64,000 nucleotides of DNA, taken from the NCBI GenBank assembly GCA_963854835.1, contig OY978525.1:63583855-63647854 (forward strand). The letters run 5' to 3'. Each line of letters starts with the position of its first letter. The first letter of the stretch is position 1. This DNA comes from Megamerina dolium (lineage: Eukaryota > Arthropoda > Insecta > Diptera > Megamerinidae). This document shows, piece by piece, positions 23,804 through 35,133 of the stretch. The notes under the pieces are model-generated. The model did not search any database and was not told the DNA's origin. It was given only the letters and a program-made list of their open reading frames with translations. The position numbers and the translations under genes were made by a program.

Positions 23804-23929
23804 AATATTGAAAATATTTTTCTTCGAACGGTACCTATCTGCCTGCAAGTAATTGGCAATTCTTCCGGTAGTAACAATTTGCCACGAAAAAGCTTCTAAA
23901 AGAACTCTGTGACAAAGCTCAGAAAAAGT
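23804..23929 (+). mobile_element. SINE-3: internal SINE fragment
   Basis: Middle part only (from the stretch equivalent to tatcgaaaagatttttct to gacaaagctcagaaaaagt), more diverged than the other copies. The tRNA head and the tail are absent. It lies between Mariner-M1 and Mariner-2. Confidence 0.85.
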
Positions 23930-23974
23930 CAGTTGTAACAGTGAAATGGGGTTTTAACCTAGAGTGTATTCGTA

Positions 23975-25258
23975 CGAGGGCGGATTGATAAAGAAGCTAT
24001 CTAAGTGCAAAAAAGGCAGCACAAACACAACAACTTTTTTTTGAAATTGCGATCTGTCAAACGTCAGCTGTTAAAATTTCACCCAAATTCATAGATTAGT
24101 TTATTTGTTTTAGTCGTTTGAAGTAACCAACTTTTGTGTTTCTTGAAAAATGGAAAAAAGCGAAATTCGTGCAGTGGTTAAACACTATTATTTGAAAGCG
24201 CAAAACGGCGAAAGAGACAAAAGAAAAGCCCGATAAACATTACGGTGAGTCTGCTCCGTCGGATTACATGGTAAAATATTGGTTTGCTGAATTTACATGC
24301 GGCCGAACAAGCACTGCAACAATACCATCAACAGGAAGGCCAAAAGAGGTGGTTACTGAAGAAAATATTAAGAAAATCCTCGATATCGTTATGAATGATC
24401 ACCGAGTCAAGTTGCGTGAGATTGTTGAATTGGTAAACATCTAATATGAGCGTGTGTTCAACATTTTGCATGCACATTTGCATATGAAAAAGCTATCGGC
24501 AAGGTGGGTGCCGCGTTTGCTCATTGTCGAACAAAAACGAGTTCGAGAGACCACTTCACAGCGGTGTTTGGACATGATAAAGCGTAATCCTGTTGATTTT
24601 TGCCGTCGATTAATAACTGTTGATGAAACGTGGGTCCACCACTACACACCTGAAACCAAAAATCAATCGAAACAATGGGTGGAAGCTCATTGAAGTGCTC
24701 CGAAGAAGGCGAAGGCAGTGAAATCGGCTGGCAAGGTTATGGCCACTATATTTTGGGATGCACTCTCAATATTGCTTATCGATTATCTTGAAAAAGGATC
24801 CACAATCACAGAAAAGTATTATCGTGCATTATTGGATCAATTGAATGATACAATCAAGAAAAAACGACCACATTTAAAGAAGAAAAAAGTGCTATTTCTT
24901 CAAGACAACGCACCGGTTCACACAGGATTAGATACGATGTTAAATTTACGTGAAATACACTTCGAATTGGTTGATCATCCACCTTATAGTCCATATTTAG
25001 CTCCTAGTGACTTTTTCCTGTTTCCAAGCTTGAAAAAATGGCTCGCAGGAAAAAGATTCAACTCAAACGAAGAAGTGATTACCGAAACTAACGCGTATTT
25101 TGAGGGGTTCCCAAAATCGTATTATTCAGATGGTATAAACGAGTTGGAATATCGTCTTACTGAGTGTGTCGAAGTAAAAGAATACTATGTTGAGAAATAA
25201 ATGGTTTTTGAATAAAAAAAATGTTTTTTTCCTACTTAGGTAGCTTCATTAACCCTCG
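23975..25258 (+). mobile_element. Mariner-2: full-length mariner with decayed transposase
   Basis: 1284 bp, the normal size for mariner, flanked by TA at 23973-23974 and 25259-25260. Ends cgagggcggattgataaag and, reversed, cgagggttaatgaagcta, agreeing over the first six bases and again over aagctaYctaagt with a small gap. It carries a single transposase gene (next entry). Mariner-1 shares its right end. Confidence 0.9.
24150..25200 (+). pseudogene. Mariner-2 transposase (DD34D), broken
   Basis: Starts MEKSEIRAVVKHYYL at 24150 and is broken by stops near 24233 and 24443 and at 24691, plus frame changes before 24454. Motifs: GESAPSDYMVKYWFAEF, LITVDETWVHHYTPETK (first catalytic Asp, near 24620), FLQDNAPVHTG (second, near 24905) and YSPYLAPSDFFLFPSLKKWL (third, near 25010). 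The last two are separated by exactly 34 residues, the mariner DD34D spacing. 24718-25200 is open for 160 codons to the natural stop. Catalytic residues are intact but not in one frame. Confidence 0.9.
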
Positions 25259-25488
25259 TACATAGTGACATTTTTATTTTTTATTTTGTATGCGTTTCTT
25301 TATTCTGGATTCTGTCAATAATAATTGCAACACTTATTTTGTACTTACTGTATCCAACAACAATTTATTTAATTAACTCTATTTAAACAACTATTTACTA
25401 TTTAAACAAATATTTACAATAATTTAACTTGCTATTGTGTGATGTTACCTTGATCACTTTCTGGCGTTATGTTGTCTCTATCACTTTC

Positions 25489-25747
25489 GGAGGGCTCATT
25501 GGCCGAGCTTCTCTTCAATTACTGTTGTGCGTTTTAAATTTTTGGACAGTATTAGAAGGAACCTACTTATTTTAGCCGGTTCCGAACGGCAGAACCCTTG
25601 CGACATCACTTTTTCTAAGCTTTGTCACAGAGTTCTTTTAGAAGCTTTTTCATGGCAAGTTGTTACTGTCGGAAGAATTGCCAATTGCTTGCCGACAGGT
25701 GGGTACCGTTCGAAAGAAAAATCTTTTCGATATTAAATTTGTTATAC
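25489..25747 (-). mobile_element. SINE-4: SINE lacking the tRNA head
   Basis: Reverse orientation, from gggctcattggccgag to the stretch before the B box. The pol III promoter half is missing and the tail is clipped. High similarity to the other copies. Confidence 0.88.
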
Positions 25748-25749
25748 AT

Positions 25750-26600
25750 ACAATATTTACAATTACCACTATGAGGTTACTTTGTCTTACTACTTTTTCC
25801 GTATACACTTAATAGGAGTAGAAAAAGTATGAAGATAAAAAAAAGGTCTTAAGAATACATATAAATTAAAAAGTTTATATGAAACCCATTTTGTGAAAAA
25901 AATTGCGAGGATATTGAGTAATTTTGATTGAAATTTGAACTTTAACCTTCAGCCACGCCTTCATTGTGTTCACAAAAATTAGCTCTGTACGAACCAATTA
26001 GTTATTATTTTTTCCCTCAGAGTATGCTATCCTGCATTTATGCCAAAATTTCCCATATATAAATCAGTCAAAAATACTGCCTGCAAGTTGATACAGGCAA
26101 CACGCAAAACAATTTAACATCCAAATTATATAAAACTCGACACGATACGACGCGATGAGGCATATTTTGTTTTTTCGTATTATATTGTATAAATTTGTTC
26201 ACTCACGTGTTTGTCAAATTGTGGCTATGAGTTATTTATCAAATTCGAAATTTGCTATTATGGTTGTGAGTAATAGTTTGATTTTTATTTTCCACCTGTT
26301 TCTTTTGTATTTTTACAAAAAATGTAATTTTAAAATTATTTTAACAGAAAAAACGTGTAAGAAAACCTATCCGCGGTCGTTAATGCTATAACATTAATAG
26401 TCAATTGATTTAGTAATTATCGTTTGTTCTTTGGAAGATTATTTTCAAAATAAATTAATGAATTTATATGTACATATAATGACATAATTGCGATTCTCGA
26501 CGAAACCGCAGTACTTTACCCCACAGATTTGATCAGTATTGTGATCCAAATATTACGATCCGTATTATTTTTCTGAATTATAATGTTTATTTTTGTTTAT
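25750..26600. other. Unassigned AT-rich spacer
   Basis: No recognisable element. A 78-codon open frame at 26155-26391 is hydrophobic and low complexity and has no motif; not called. Confidence 0.5.
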
Positions 26601-26603
26601 ACA

Positions 26604-27200
26604 AGGTGATTTTTTTAAAAGCCTTCGGATTTGATTAAAAAAAAAACACATAAAATTTAGAGAAATGTATGAAATCTTTATTTGAGCAAATAGAACGATC
26701 TATATAATTCAGTGCTTAAAGATGATTTCATGTAAATGGTGACCGCAGCTGCGCCTCAAATGGTTTATACGCTGGGTCCAATTTTGGCATACTCTCTCCA
26801 ATATATCGGCCGGTATCTCACGAATAAATAATTCACGGTCCTCAAAAATACTGACGGATACAGCTGCGATATTTTCCTCTGTCCGCAATCTACGTATGCG
26901 TGTTGGTGGTTTAATGTCCAATATGTAATTCAGTCACAAGATTCCTAATAGCCGCCTCAGAAGGTAGTCCAAACTGATGAACCGGAAATTAATTTTGATA
27001 ATAATATTCAATAATCTGCAAGCGTTGTTCGTTTGTAAGACGGTTCATGGTTAAATTATAGACCAAATTGTATGAATTAATAAAATAATCCGATATAAAA
27101 TATTGACAATTTATAATAAACAAATAGTTGGCAACGAAGCAACAACGTATTGTAGTGAAAACGTAATTATGCGTTATGTGTAATACACACATTTAAATAA
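26604..27200 (-). mobile_element. TcM-3: deleted Tc1/mariner-superfamily element
   Basis: Left end aaggtgatttttttaaaag. Minus-strand coding: start MNRLTNEQRLQIIEYYYQN (27048-26992), then frame changes. IKPPTRIRRLRTEENIAAVS (26915-26860) is joined directly to the C-terminus FIREIPADILERVCQNW and HLRRSCGHHLHEIIFKH (26830-26712). Everything between the N-terminal helix-turn-helix region and the last about 45 residues is deleted, including all catalytic positions. It is a relative of TcM-1 and TcM-2 but a different family. The right boundary is approximate. Confidence 0.75.
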
Positions 27201-27600
27201 ATATTCATTTTGACATATGTGGCTGAGATTGATACCATTTAGCTTATTCTTTTTAACACAATAAAGAAGATAAATAAGACTACTAACTCAGTAAACTTCA
27301 TTGCAATCAGCTTTTGCGTAACAGAGCTTTGAATTTTGAAAATGTTTAAATTTTTGGTCAAGTTTTGTTGAAGTAAAATATGATTTTCAAGGGGAATACA
27401 TTTTTTAATGTGTATGATTTAATATTTTTTAGGTAATCTTGGGACCCACAACATCATATTCAAATAATCATCTAAAAAAATTACATACAACAAAAAATTG
27501 TTTTTAAATAATTTTTGCAATTAGAAAAAATTATTATCTCAGAAACTAAAGGATTATCTCAGAAACTAGAGTTAACGGGGCAAAAAGAAGGCCATTTTTG
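27200..27600. other. Unassigned AT-rich spacer
   Basis: No motif or terminal repeat recognised. A short tandem (ggattatctcagaaacta, twice, 27533-27570) is the only structure. Confidence 0.45.
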
Positions 27601-27639
27601 GATTCTGTATGGCCATTTATATTGAAAAACTTATTAAAA

Positions 27640-27944
27640 CGCGGCTGCAAAAAAGGCTGTGGAGCAGTGTTTTTTCCGTTGGAGAAGTTATTGACAAGTG
27701 AAAAAACGTAGTTCAACGTGTGTTGGGCTCAGATCATATGGCACCCAATTTTCTACCTTTCGGATAATTCCCAATGCATTTAAATGATTGCAAATGGTTG
27801 GCTGACTCTAAGTGGTTTTGTGTGTTCACTTGCGTTTGTGATGGATTTTCATTGAGTCTTGCCTCCAATTCTTTATCCTCACGTTTTGGTAGCGTTCCGG
27901 GTCGTTCTTTGTCTTCCAAATTAAAATGACCATTTCAGTGCTCG
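27640..27944 (-). mobile_element. Mariner-3: N-terminal mariner fragment
   Basis: Minus-strand fragment: GHFNLEDKERPG (27935 leftwards), LEARLNENPSQTQ, then after frame changes WSEPNT... and HVELRFFTCQ (about 27690), matching the N-terminal third of mariner transposases (acidic ED-RPG linker and second helix-turn-helix). No catalytic motif is present. The right side joins the gypsy-2 LTR fragment abruptly at 27945. Confidence 0.72.
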
Positions 27945-28050
27945 AGGTAGCGTCACACGATAGCCAGTTAAATTAAAGTGATTGGTAATAGTTGATTAAA
28001 TGAATTGTTCTTGGACATAGTTAGCAAAAAATAAGTGTTGCAAAGTTGTA
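27945..28050 (+). repeat. Gypsy-2 5' LTR fragment
   Basis: Bases from gaggtagcgtcacacgatag to aaaataagtgttgcaa match 33861-33980, which lies within the 3' LTR of the same element. The left part of the LTR is missing (replaced by mariner-3) and the right end is diverged. Confidence 0.7.
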
Positions 28051-28096
28051 GATAGGGATGAATCTATCGTGATCAGGTGCTAAAGCGGAACTGCTC

Positions 28097-28660
28097 GTGA
28101 GGCTAAGGGAAGCAATGGAGGCTACGGATATTAATATAAAAGAACATGAGTTCTTTGAGAAAGTCGAGATATATACAGTTGTGCACGCTGACGAAGAGTG
28201 CAGGATAGTTTTGAATGGTCAACTCATGGAATTTATGAAATCCATGATGCAACAACAGCAGCATCAACTGCAAGAAATTAATGCGAAGTTACAAGAAAAT
28301 GCATCTCGCCATGAAGGCGTTATTAATGAATTGCGTACGGAAATTCAGAGAAATGCGTCTCGCCAAGAAAAAGTTATCGGGGGATTTCAGAACACATTTG
28401 AATACAGACTTCCAGAACATTCGGCTCGCCAAGAATTCAAAAAAGGAATTGATATTAGATTTCAGGAAATTTCAGGAGCTATTAATGAAAAGGTCACATA
28501 GATGATTTAGAAGATAAGTTCGAGAAATTACAGCACGAATTCAATCAACTAAAAACAAATAGACCAGCCGCATCAGTAAATAGAGATTCAAGTTCAATCA
28601 AACTAAAGCCACAAACATTTAATGGAAGCTACAATATTTTGTAAGCGAGTTGCAAAAGAA
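28097..28660 (+). pseudogene. Gypsy-2 gag, N-terminal part
   Basis: 134-codon frame 28097-28501 rich in Gln and Glu with repeated ENASRHEG, RNASRQEK and EHSARQEF units, probably coiled coil. A stop at 28499 then leads into KLKPQTFNGSY (28600 on), the capsid-start motif of gypsy gags. It is interrupted at 28660 by the 416-bp insertion and resumes at 29077. Confidence 0.7.
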
Positions 28661-29076
28661 CACCAACTCGCATATAACCTCCCTTTTACTTGAATATAAT
28701 TATTTAGCAACGCTGGTGGTATATATAATTGTTCGTGAAATTTATAAGCGAAATAAAAACAAAAAAGAAACAATTCTGGGGAATCTGTAGTAAATATATT
28801 TGTTTATTTAAAATAAATGTTTATTTGCACTTGCTTTATTTTGCTTATTTTTGTTTATATTTACAATAATTTGACGTGTTGTTGAAATTTCCCAAGCACA
28901 TTCGAATAGTCTATTCACAATAGTGCTGTTTTTTTTACTTTCCAACACTATAACTCAGGTCGACTAAAATATAAGCAACTTCAATTGAACTCGGTTAAAA
29001 CAGACGATGTCGCTTATTTTTGTTGTTGATTTGCATGCAGTTCGGCAAATAAGTCAGTATTCTTTTGCAACTCGCG
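28661..29076. mobile_element. Unclassified 416-bp insertion with 10-bp target duplication
   Basis: The gag sequence is interrupted here. tgcaaaagaa stands on both sides (28651-28660 and 29077-29086), and removing one copy plus the insert restores the gag reading frame, which proves an insertion. The insert starts caccaactcgc and ends ttttgcaactcgcg, so caactcgc occurs near both ends in the same orientation. No convincing terminal inverted repeat, promoter box or coding sequence. A 9-10-bp duplication would suit a Mutator-like element; other classes are possible. Confidence 0.75.
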
Positions 29077-29700
29077 TGCAAAAGAATTCGGCTGGAATCA
29101 AACCATTCAACATCTTCAAGCTTCAGTTCGAGACAACAGCTTTGAAGATAGGGACGATAGTTACAAGACCGCTGCTTTAATAGTGTCATTAAAGGGTAAT
29201 GGAAATGAGTACAACAGTCAATTGCATCGAGTGGAATTAGGATCGCGAGTACAACGGAGTAGTTCGGAAGAATCCATCAAATAAAATTAAAATATAGGCA
29301 TTAATAGACGGTATTCGTGATGAAGAGACTAAGCGTGTCCTAGTCATCAAGGAATACATATGCTGAAACAGTCAATAGTGCTTTCACGTATGAAGCCGCT
29401 AGTTTGATGTGTTGACCAATGCCACGAGTACGCCAACTGGAAGCAGAAACAACAGGTCTAGGTGAAGCAGTGCGTAAGGCAGTAAAATCAGGAGTGCAGC
29501 CTGAAGCAAGAACATCAGAAAAAAAATTACCGATAAGTGCTTCATTTGCGACAAAGGAGGACATATAGCGCGTGATTGCCATCAATCGAATATGAAGTAT
29601 AAAGCAAGAACACGGAATCGACGCAAAAGTAGGTTTAGTGGTAAGTACTTTATATGCAATAAAAGAGGGCATATCGCGAGTAATTGACGCATACGACGCA
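29077..29700 (+). pseudogene. Gypsy-2 gag, C-terminal part with zinc knuckles
   Basis: After the insertion: AKEFGWNQTIQHLQA, then frame changes, then a nucleocapsid region with CFICDKGGHIARDC (29535-29576, intact C-X2-C-X4-H-X4-C). A second, degenerate knuckle FICNKRGHIASN (29646-29685) has lost its first Cys (to Tyr), and its last Cys codon is a TGA stop. Basic tail after it. Confidence 0.72.
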
Positions 29701-29838
29701 AGCAACCAAGATCGAATTCTCCAGGACCACGAAAAGTAGATCGGGATGCAGGTCATCGTCGTAATGCTGATACTCCATTTCGTCGTACTTGCAACAAGGA
29801 TAGTAAACACTGTTCTCGAGTAGGAAGCCAGAATCACA

Positions 29839-30720
29839 TTGTCGATATACGACTTACGAATGTCTTACTGGAGCGGCATGGCGGAGTGGCAAAGCTTGCA
29901 TTTGAGAGATGGATATCTATTCCGAGCGTGGGAATTTGAAGATGGAAAAATCACCAATGATGTTCTAGTGGTACCCAAGGCAAGAATAGACGAATTGATA
30001 GCTGAGTATAACAATGCTTTCAGTGGAGGCCATTTGGGCATCACCAAAACCGTAGAGGAAATAAAGAAACCATTTTATTGGGTTGGATGCCAAGATCATG
30101 TCGCTGATTGGATCCGAAGATATGAACAATGTTCAATGGCCAAAGGTCCCACTAAGAAAAGTCGAGTGAAAATGCACCAATACACCATGGTGGACCATTC
30201 CCAACAAGCAACGCAAGGGAACAAGTATGTTTTGGTGGTTATATATTACTTCAGTAAATGGCCTGAACTATACCCCATTCAAAATCAAGAAGCTAGTACA
30301 GTTGCGGATGTATTCGTCTATCAATGGATTACTCGTTTTGGTGTACCGATGCAGTTATACTCGGACCAAGGTCGTAATTTTGAATCAGTTGTATTTCAGA
30401 AGATGGGCCGTGTTGTTGGGTACACACAAAACTCGTACAACATCTCTGCATCCACAAGCTGATGGCATGGTAGAAAGGAAACGAGTTGAGACGAGCAGCT
30501 GATTTAACATTTGAAGTCGAAACACCAGCGAGGTCAGATAAAGTTACGGGGAACTTTTGGATGAAGTGCATCAGCTCATCAGAGGGTGATCGCAGATGAC
30601 AAGCGATAAAATGAGGGCCAGGTATTAAAGGCCAAAAATTAATGACGTAGTGTATTGTATTCAACCTTCCTGGGATAAAATAACAAAGTTTAAAGTAGTG
30701 CACTTGGAGCGACTTGCGCC
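29839..30720 (+). pseudogene. Gypsy-2 integrase
   Basis: Open for 207 codons, then frameshifted near 30425. The zinc-binding domain has HLGITKTVEEIKKPFYWVG with a degenerate second half (CQDHV...YEQC). The core has GNKYVLVVIYYFSKWPEL and WITRFGVPMQLYSDQGRNFE with the second catalytic Asp (YSDQG). The strand that should carry the first Asp is altered (VDHSQQATQ). Then LHPQADGMVER in another frame, and the C-terminal INDVVYCIQPSWDK...FKVVHLERLAP near 30640-30718. Inactive. Confidence 0.82.
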
Positions 30721-30724
30721 AAGT

Positions 30725-31162
30725 TGCGTGTTGTTTATACGTGCGGACGTGTCTTTTTTGGTGCTCCTGAAGGGGTAAATGGGGCTGCATATGTTTGCGA
30801 AAATTGGGAATTTAAACCTATCTGCGCGCTCGATTAGGCGTTTTGCTATGTTCCTGTGGCTGCTATGATGCTCCTTTTTCTTGGTTTCTGAGGCTGAGGT
30901 TTGGAAATGCATATGTTTTGTTTTGCAGGAGTGGTAAATATAATTTCACTCACTCGCTGAAAAATAAATTCTGCACAATAAGGACATCTGATAGTTACAG
31001 CTGGTGCGTGGCAGTTGAACGATCACCACCGTCAGGTGGTAATAGCCACAAGCAGGAGTATGAAAATAACTTTTCTCAATTGCCAATAGGTGGCGCTAAC
31101 CAAAAACAATAGCATACTATTAATGCCGAAACTGAAAATAACTTTCAAAAATTACAAACAGG
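30725..31162. other. Gypsy-2 downstream region, unassigned
   Basis: Follows the integrase C-terminus. No env-like or other motif seen; probably 3' non-coding sequence of gypsy-2. Confidence 0.4.
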
Positions 31163-31175
31163 TATGAAAAGCCAA
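31163..31175. repeat. Target-site duplication of SINE-5 (left copy)
   Basis: tatgaaaagccaa, repeated exactly at 31544-31556. Confidence 0.93.
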
Positions 31176-31543
31176 ATGTGGGTACCGTAGCTCAGTGGTT
31201 AGTGTGTTCGCCTTCTGATCTGTAGGTCGTGGTTCAATACCCGGCTGATGCATAACAAATTTAATATCGAAAAGATTTTTCTTTCGAACGGTACCCACCT
31301 GTCGGCAAGCAATTGGCAATTGTTCCAACAGTAACAACTTGCCATGAAAAAGCTTCTAAAAAGAACTCTGTGACAAAGCTCAGAAAAAGTGATGTCACAA
31401 GTGTTCTGCCGTTCGGAACCGGATAAAATAAGTAGGTCCATTCTAATACTGTCCAAAATTTAGGACGCACAACAGTAATGGAAGAGAAGCTCTGCGAATG
31501 AGCCCTTTGGGGCTTTAAGTGCCACATATTTATTTTTTATTTT
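31176..31543 (+). mobile_element. SINE-5: full-length SINE with perfect target duplications
   Basis: 368 bp. Box A tagctcagtggt and box B ggttcaatacc, the same body as SINE-1, tail gccacatatttattttttat. The 13-bp direct repeat tatgaaaagccaa flanks it exactly (31163-31175 and 31544-31556), showing target-primed insertion. High similarity to SINE-1 and intact duplications suggest a fairly young insertion. Confidence 0.95.
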
Positions 31544-31779
31544 TATGAAAAGCCAATTTTCAATACTAAGAAATGAAAATATCCAGAGGCAACGCTCTCA
31601 TTGTACTATTGCGTTAGTTGATATAAATAACATCTATGATTAAGTTAACCCGAGTACTGAGAAGTGGTCCGAAGTTAAGCATTCAAAAAGACATAGAGAG
31701 AGCCCTGAAAATAAAAAAAAATTCAAACAAAAGAAGCTAGAATGATATTGGCTAAGTAATGAAAATCGATTTGAAATAC

Positions 31780-33695
31780 TATCTGTAAATGAAAATGAAG
31801 ACGCGTGCAACGCAGACCAAAAAAAAAAAAAAGAAAAATTCCAAAGCCGACACCCATATTTGTGGACAAAGTTGATAACATCCACCCATTAATGGCAATG
31901 CTAAATAAATTTGTCCCTGGTTTGTACGAAATCGTATCAAAATACAACCAAAAAATCCAGAAACTTTTTCCAAAATTGTAAAACAATTGAGCTACCGCGA
32001 TCTAAACGTGAGTTGCCCCAGTGTCCTGAACTGAAGTTCATAAAGTGTGCTGGCGATCATGACCCAGCCGACTGTGCTAAGAAAACTAAGTCAAGCGATT
32101 GTAGCAATGACGTTAGTCAAAAAAAACAATTAACTCAGCAGGAGACAATATACGCTTAAGTGGCAAGCATCAAATCAAATCAAACACAACCAATGAGCAG
32201 TGAAACTTTTAATCAAACAATGATTATCAACAAGGCGACAAGCAAGAAAAATGTGGCAACCAACGCGTTTTCCAGATGATAAACTTTATCTAAATAAAAT
32301 TACAAAAGAGTTAAAATCGCTACTACATCACTATCACGAGCAAACGACGCAATCTTTTCTTCGAAACTTAGAGCCTACTCATCTAACAAATTATTGACTG
32401 TGGAAGGTAAGTAAAAAATTGAGCGACTCAACTGATTATAAACCACCACTACGAGAGCCAGGTAATAAGTGGGCCAAAACTACAGATGAGAAAGCTTTCC
32501 TATTTGCTAACCACCTGAAAAACGTGTTCTTTCATCATGATAATATATGTGACCCATTCACTGATCAGCTGGTCTCAACGTATTTGGATGAAATTCAAAA
32601 ATAAAATGTTTTCAAAATGAAATAGTTACAGCAATCTTAGGCTTGCATCGAAAGGCACCTGGATATGACCCCATCTAAGAAAGTTTATTGCCAAGGCAGG
32701 CAATAAACTTTTTGATGCATATCTTTAAAGAATCTATTACAAAATGCATCTTCCCTTCTTCTTGAATCACAACAAATTATACCAAACTATCGATTTGACT
32801 TCAGGCAAAGCCATAACACAATAGAACAGGTACACAATACAGAGAAAAAAATACACTTGGCGTTTGACCGAAAGGAATATTGCTCGGCAGCATTTTTGGA
32901 TATTTCATAGCATGGTGGTTTTCTTTACAAATTGAAAATGGCCTTACCTGTTAAGTTTTATATGTTTTTGCGATCATACCTCTCAGAACGACACTTTTAC
33001 GTAAAATATGAAGATGACATCTCACCACTACACAACATAAAAGCTGGAGTACCTAATATTTACGCACGACTTACCAACAAGAACTCATATCTTCATTGGG
33101 ATATTTGCAGATCACACTGCAATCTTTGCTACATCAACAAACCCAACAATCGTTTCTTCGATGCTACAAACTAGTCTCGATGAAATATTAATATGGCTTA
33201 GGCGTTGGCGTATAAAAGCAAATGAGTCCAAGTCAACACATGTCACTTTCACTTTAAGAAGAGGAACTTGTCCGGAAATGAAACTAAACAATATTGTGGT
33301 ACCACAATCAACTGTTTCAAAATACCTGGGAATTAACCTACACAGAAGTTTAACGTGGAAAACACACATATTCAACAAGAGGAAATCACTTGGTATCCAA
33401 CAAAGAAATATGTTTTGGTTGTTAAACCGACATTCCTACCTTTCTCTGGAAAATAAAATTATTCTTTCTTTGCTGAGATAAGATCTCATTCCAACTATCT
33501 AGCTTCAAATCTTGTATCACGACCACAAATATTCACAAGACTGGAAAGAAAAACGCCACTTGATCTTTGTACACCTTGAAATTGAAATGAGAACCATCTA
33601 GCGATGTTTCAAAGGGAACTCACGCAGCACGACTTTCTTGTAAAATATATTTTATTTATAGACAGATTACAATTATATATTAAATAAAAAAAAAT
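31780..33695 (+). mobile_element. Jockey-1: Jockey-clade LINE, decayed
   Basis: ORF1 remnant: NIHPLMAMLNKFVPGLYEI and KIQPKNPETFSKIVKQL (31870-31990), then a zinc-finger-like FIKCAGDHDPADC (32038-32076). ORF2 has lost its endonuclease. It resumes at SFLRNLEPTHLTNY (32350), KPPLREPGNKWAKTTDEKAF (32443 on), TIEQVH...FDRKEYCSAAFLDIS (32820-32910; motif A Asp present), LPVKFYMFLRSYLSERHFYV and NIKAGVP (motif B, truncated). The motif C region is missing. Then LIWLRRWRIKANESKSTHV and YLGINLHRSLTWKTHI (33190-33370). A poly(A)-like run at 33681-33695 marks the 3' end. Many stops. Confidence 0.82.
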
Positions 33696-33737
33696 ATCAG
33701 GGGGAAGTATAGAAACTTGTTCCAGGTGAATAAGGTT

Positions 33738-33750
33738 AAGGGGAGGGCAG
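33738..33750 (+). other. Gypsy-2 polypurine tract
   Basis: aaggggagggcag immediately upstream of the LTR start, the expected plus-strand primer site. Confidence 0.75.
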
Positions 33751-34059
33751 TGTAACGAGTATCGGTGGTTGGTTATTCATCACTAATTGTAAATGGCTCG
33801 AATAATGGTAGCATAATAATGGTAGTTATTGATAAATAAATCACTTCGACTCCGAAAGTGATAGAGGCAGCATCACACGATAGCAAGTTAAATTAAAGAG
33901 TGATTGTAAATAATTAATTAAATAGAGTTGATTAAATAAATTGTTGTTGGACATAGTTAGTACAAAATAAGTGTTGCAATTATTATTGACAGAATCCAGT
34001 GATGGAACAGTGTTGATTCTAGTAGAATTAAACGTACACAAAATAAATACGTAACAACA
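33751..34059 (+). repeat. Gypsy-2 3' LTR
   Basis: 309 bp bounded by tgtaacgagtatcgg and acgtaacaaca (TG...CA), directly after a polypurine tract. Its part 33861-33980 is similar to 27945-28045 upstream of the gypsy-2 gag. This ties the two ends of one element about 6 kb apart, with younger insertions between. Confidence 0.78.
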
Positions 34060-34384
34060 CGATGACTTTCGGCAGCCTTTTTCATACTCACAGAAACTAT
34101 GTTGTTTATACTTTAGCGAAATGACAGATATTGGAAAAGAAAGCCTAATGATTACACATCAAAATGACGGTGGTGCCATCAAAGACGAGCGAACTTATGT
34201 TTACTCCCAATATCAATATTTTTAATATTATTATTGTTGTTAGAATAATTACTGTTATTATTATTATTGTTATTATCTTTATTCACTCAGGGCTAAGCTC
34301 AGGCTACTGGGGGGGTCACTGGTGGCGGATTGTGATCGGCCTGTCTGTGGACTTGTCCACCTAAAGGTTAGCTGCGAATAAACA
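34060..34384. other. Unassigned spacer with (ATT)n-like run
   Basis: No element recognised. An imperfect (att)n run lies at 34219-34278. The last about 100 bp are GC-richer (gggggggtcactggtggcgg) and could be the start of the following R1-clade piece. Confidence 0.45.
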
Positions 34385-35133
34385 ATGGAGAATATAGTAT
34401 CGACCTTGTTCCCACAACATCCCTTACGGCCGGAGGATCCAGTTACAGAACCAAGAGAAATTCTGCTTTTCAGCGAAGAAGAACTAGAATATGCAGCAAG
34501 TACGCTTAAAAATAAGAAGGCTCCAGGCCCCCAAAAATTCCCAGGAGCAGTAATAAAGGAACTTGTACACCATCAGCCGCAAGTACTGTTACATATGTAC
34601 AACGTATGTCTCAAAGAATGGATATTTCCAGAGGTGTGGAAGAACCAACAACTAATTCTGATAAGCAAAGGCAAGGTGACCCAATGGCACCAGGTGCATA
34701 TCGCTCACTCTGTATGCTTCATACAGCTGGGAAATTATTGGAGAAGCTTCTTAAACCTCGTATCACAGCTGCAATACAAGCAGCTGGCGGGCTCAGTTTC
34801 AGACAGCATGGCTTTAGAAAAGGGATGTCTACCGTGGGAGCGACTCAAGAAGTGGTGGAGGCAGCCTCGATAACAAAAAGAAGTAACTACTATTATGGAC
34901 CAGCAGTCTTGTTTGCCTAGACGTTAGAAGCACTTTCAAAAGCGTGAAATGGTCGGACATGGAGCAGCAAATCGGGCTATGGGCAATTGAAAACCTAGTC
35001 GAAAAGCTATTACACAGCATAGAAAACTAGTCCGCTATTTCGCGGTACCTGGACGCAGGTCAAAACGAGTGAAGTCTAATAAAGAATCACTAGGGCCCTA
35101 CCTCGAAATAATATTACCGTGGTTCCGGGGTAG
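34385..35133 (+). mobile_element. R1-C: R1-clade RT fragment
   Basis: RT N-terminal half of a third R1-clade family: ENIVSTLFPQHPLRPEDP, TLKNKKAPGPQKFPGAV, FPEVWKNQQLILISKGK (34385-34680). After a frameshift near 34680 it continues CMLHTAGKLLEKLLKPRI and LSFRQHGFRKGMSTVGATQE (34710-34845). A further frame change near 34900 precedes a region cut by the RTE-C insertion at 35134. The catalytic motifs are beyond the break and absent. Confidence 0.85.

Larger units (their letters stand above)
28097..30720 (+). mobile_element. Gypsy-2: gypsy-type element, gag and integrase without RT
   Basis: Internal region of an LTR retrotransposon whose LTRs are the fragment at 27.95 kb and the 3' LTR at 33.75 kb. 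Gag (28097-29700) is followed almost directly by integrase (29839-30720). Protease, reverse transcriptase and RNase H are missing, so a large internal deletion has occurred between about 29700 and 29839. The gag is split by an unclassified 416-bp insertion. Downstream, the interval up to the 3' LTR is filled by SINE-5 and Jockey-1. Confidence 0.78.

Noticed and set aside
28097..28501. Coiled-coil protein as a host gene
   Set aside because: It is followed by a gypsy capsid-start motif, zinc knuckles and integrase, and preceded by an LTR fragment: gag of gypsy-2.
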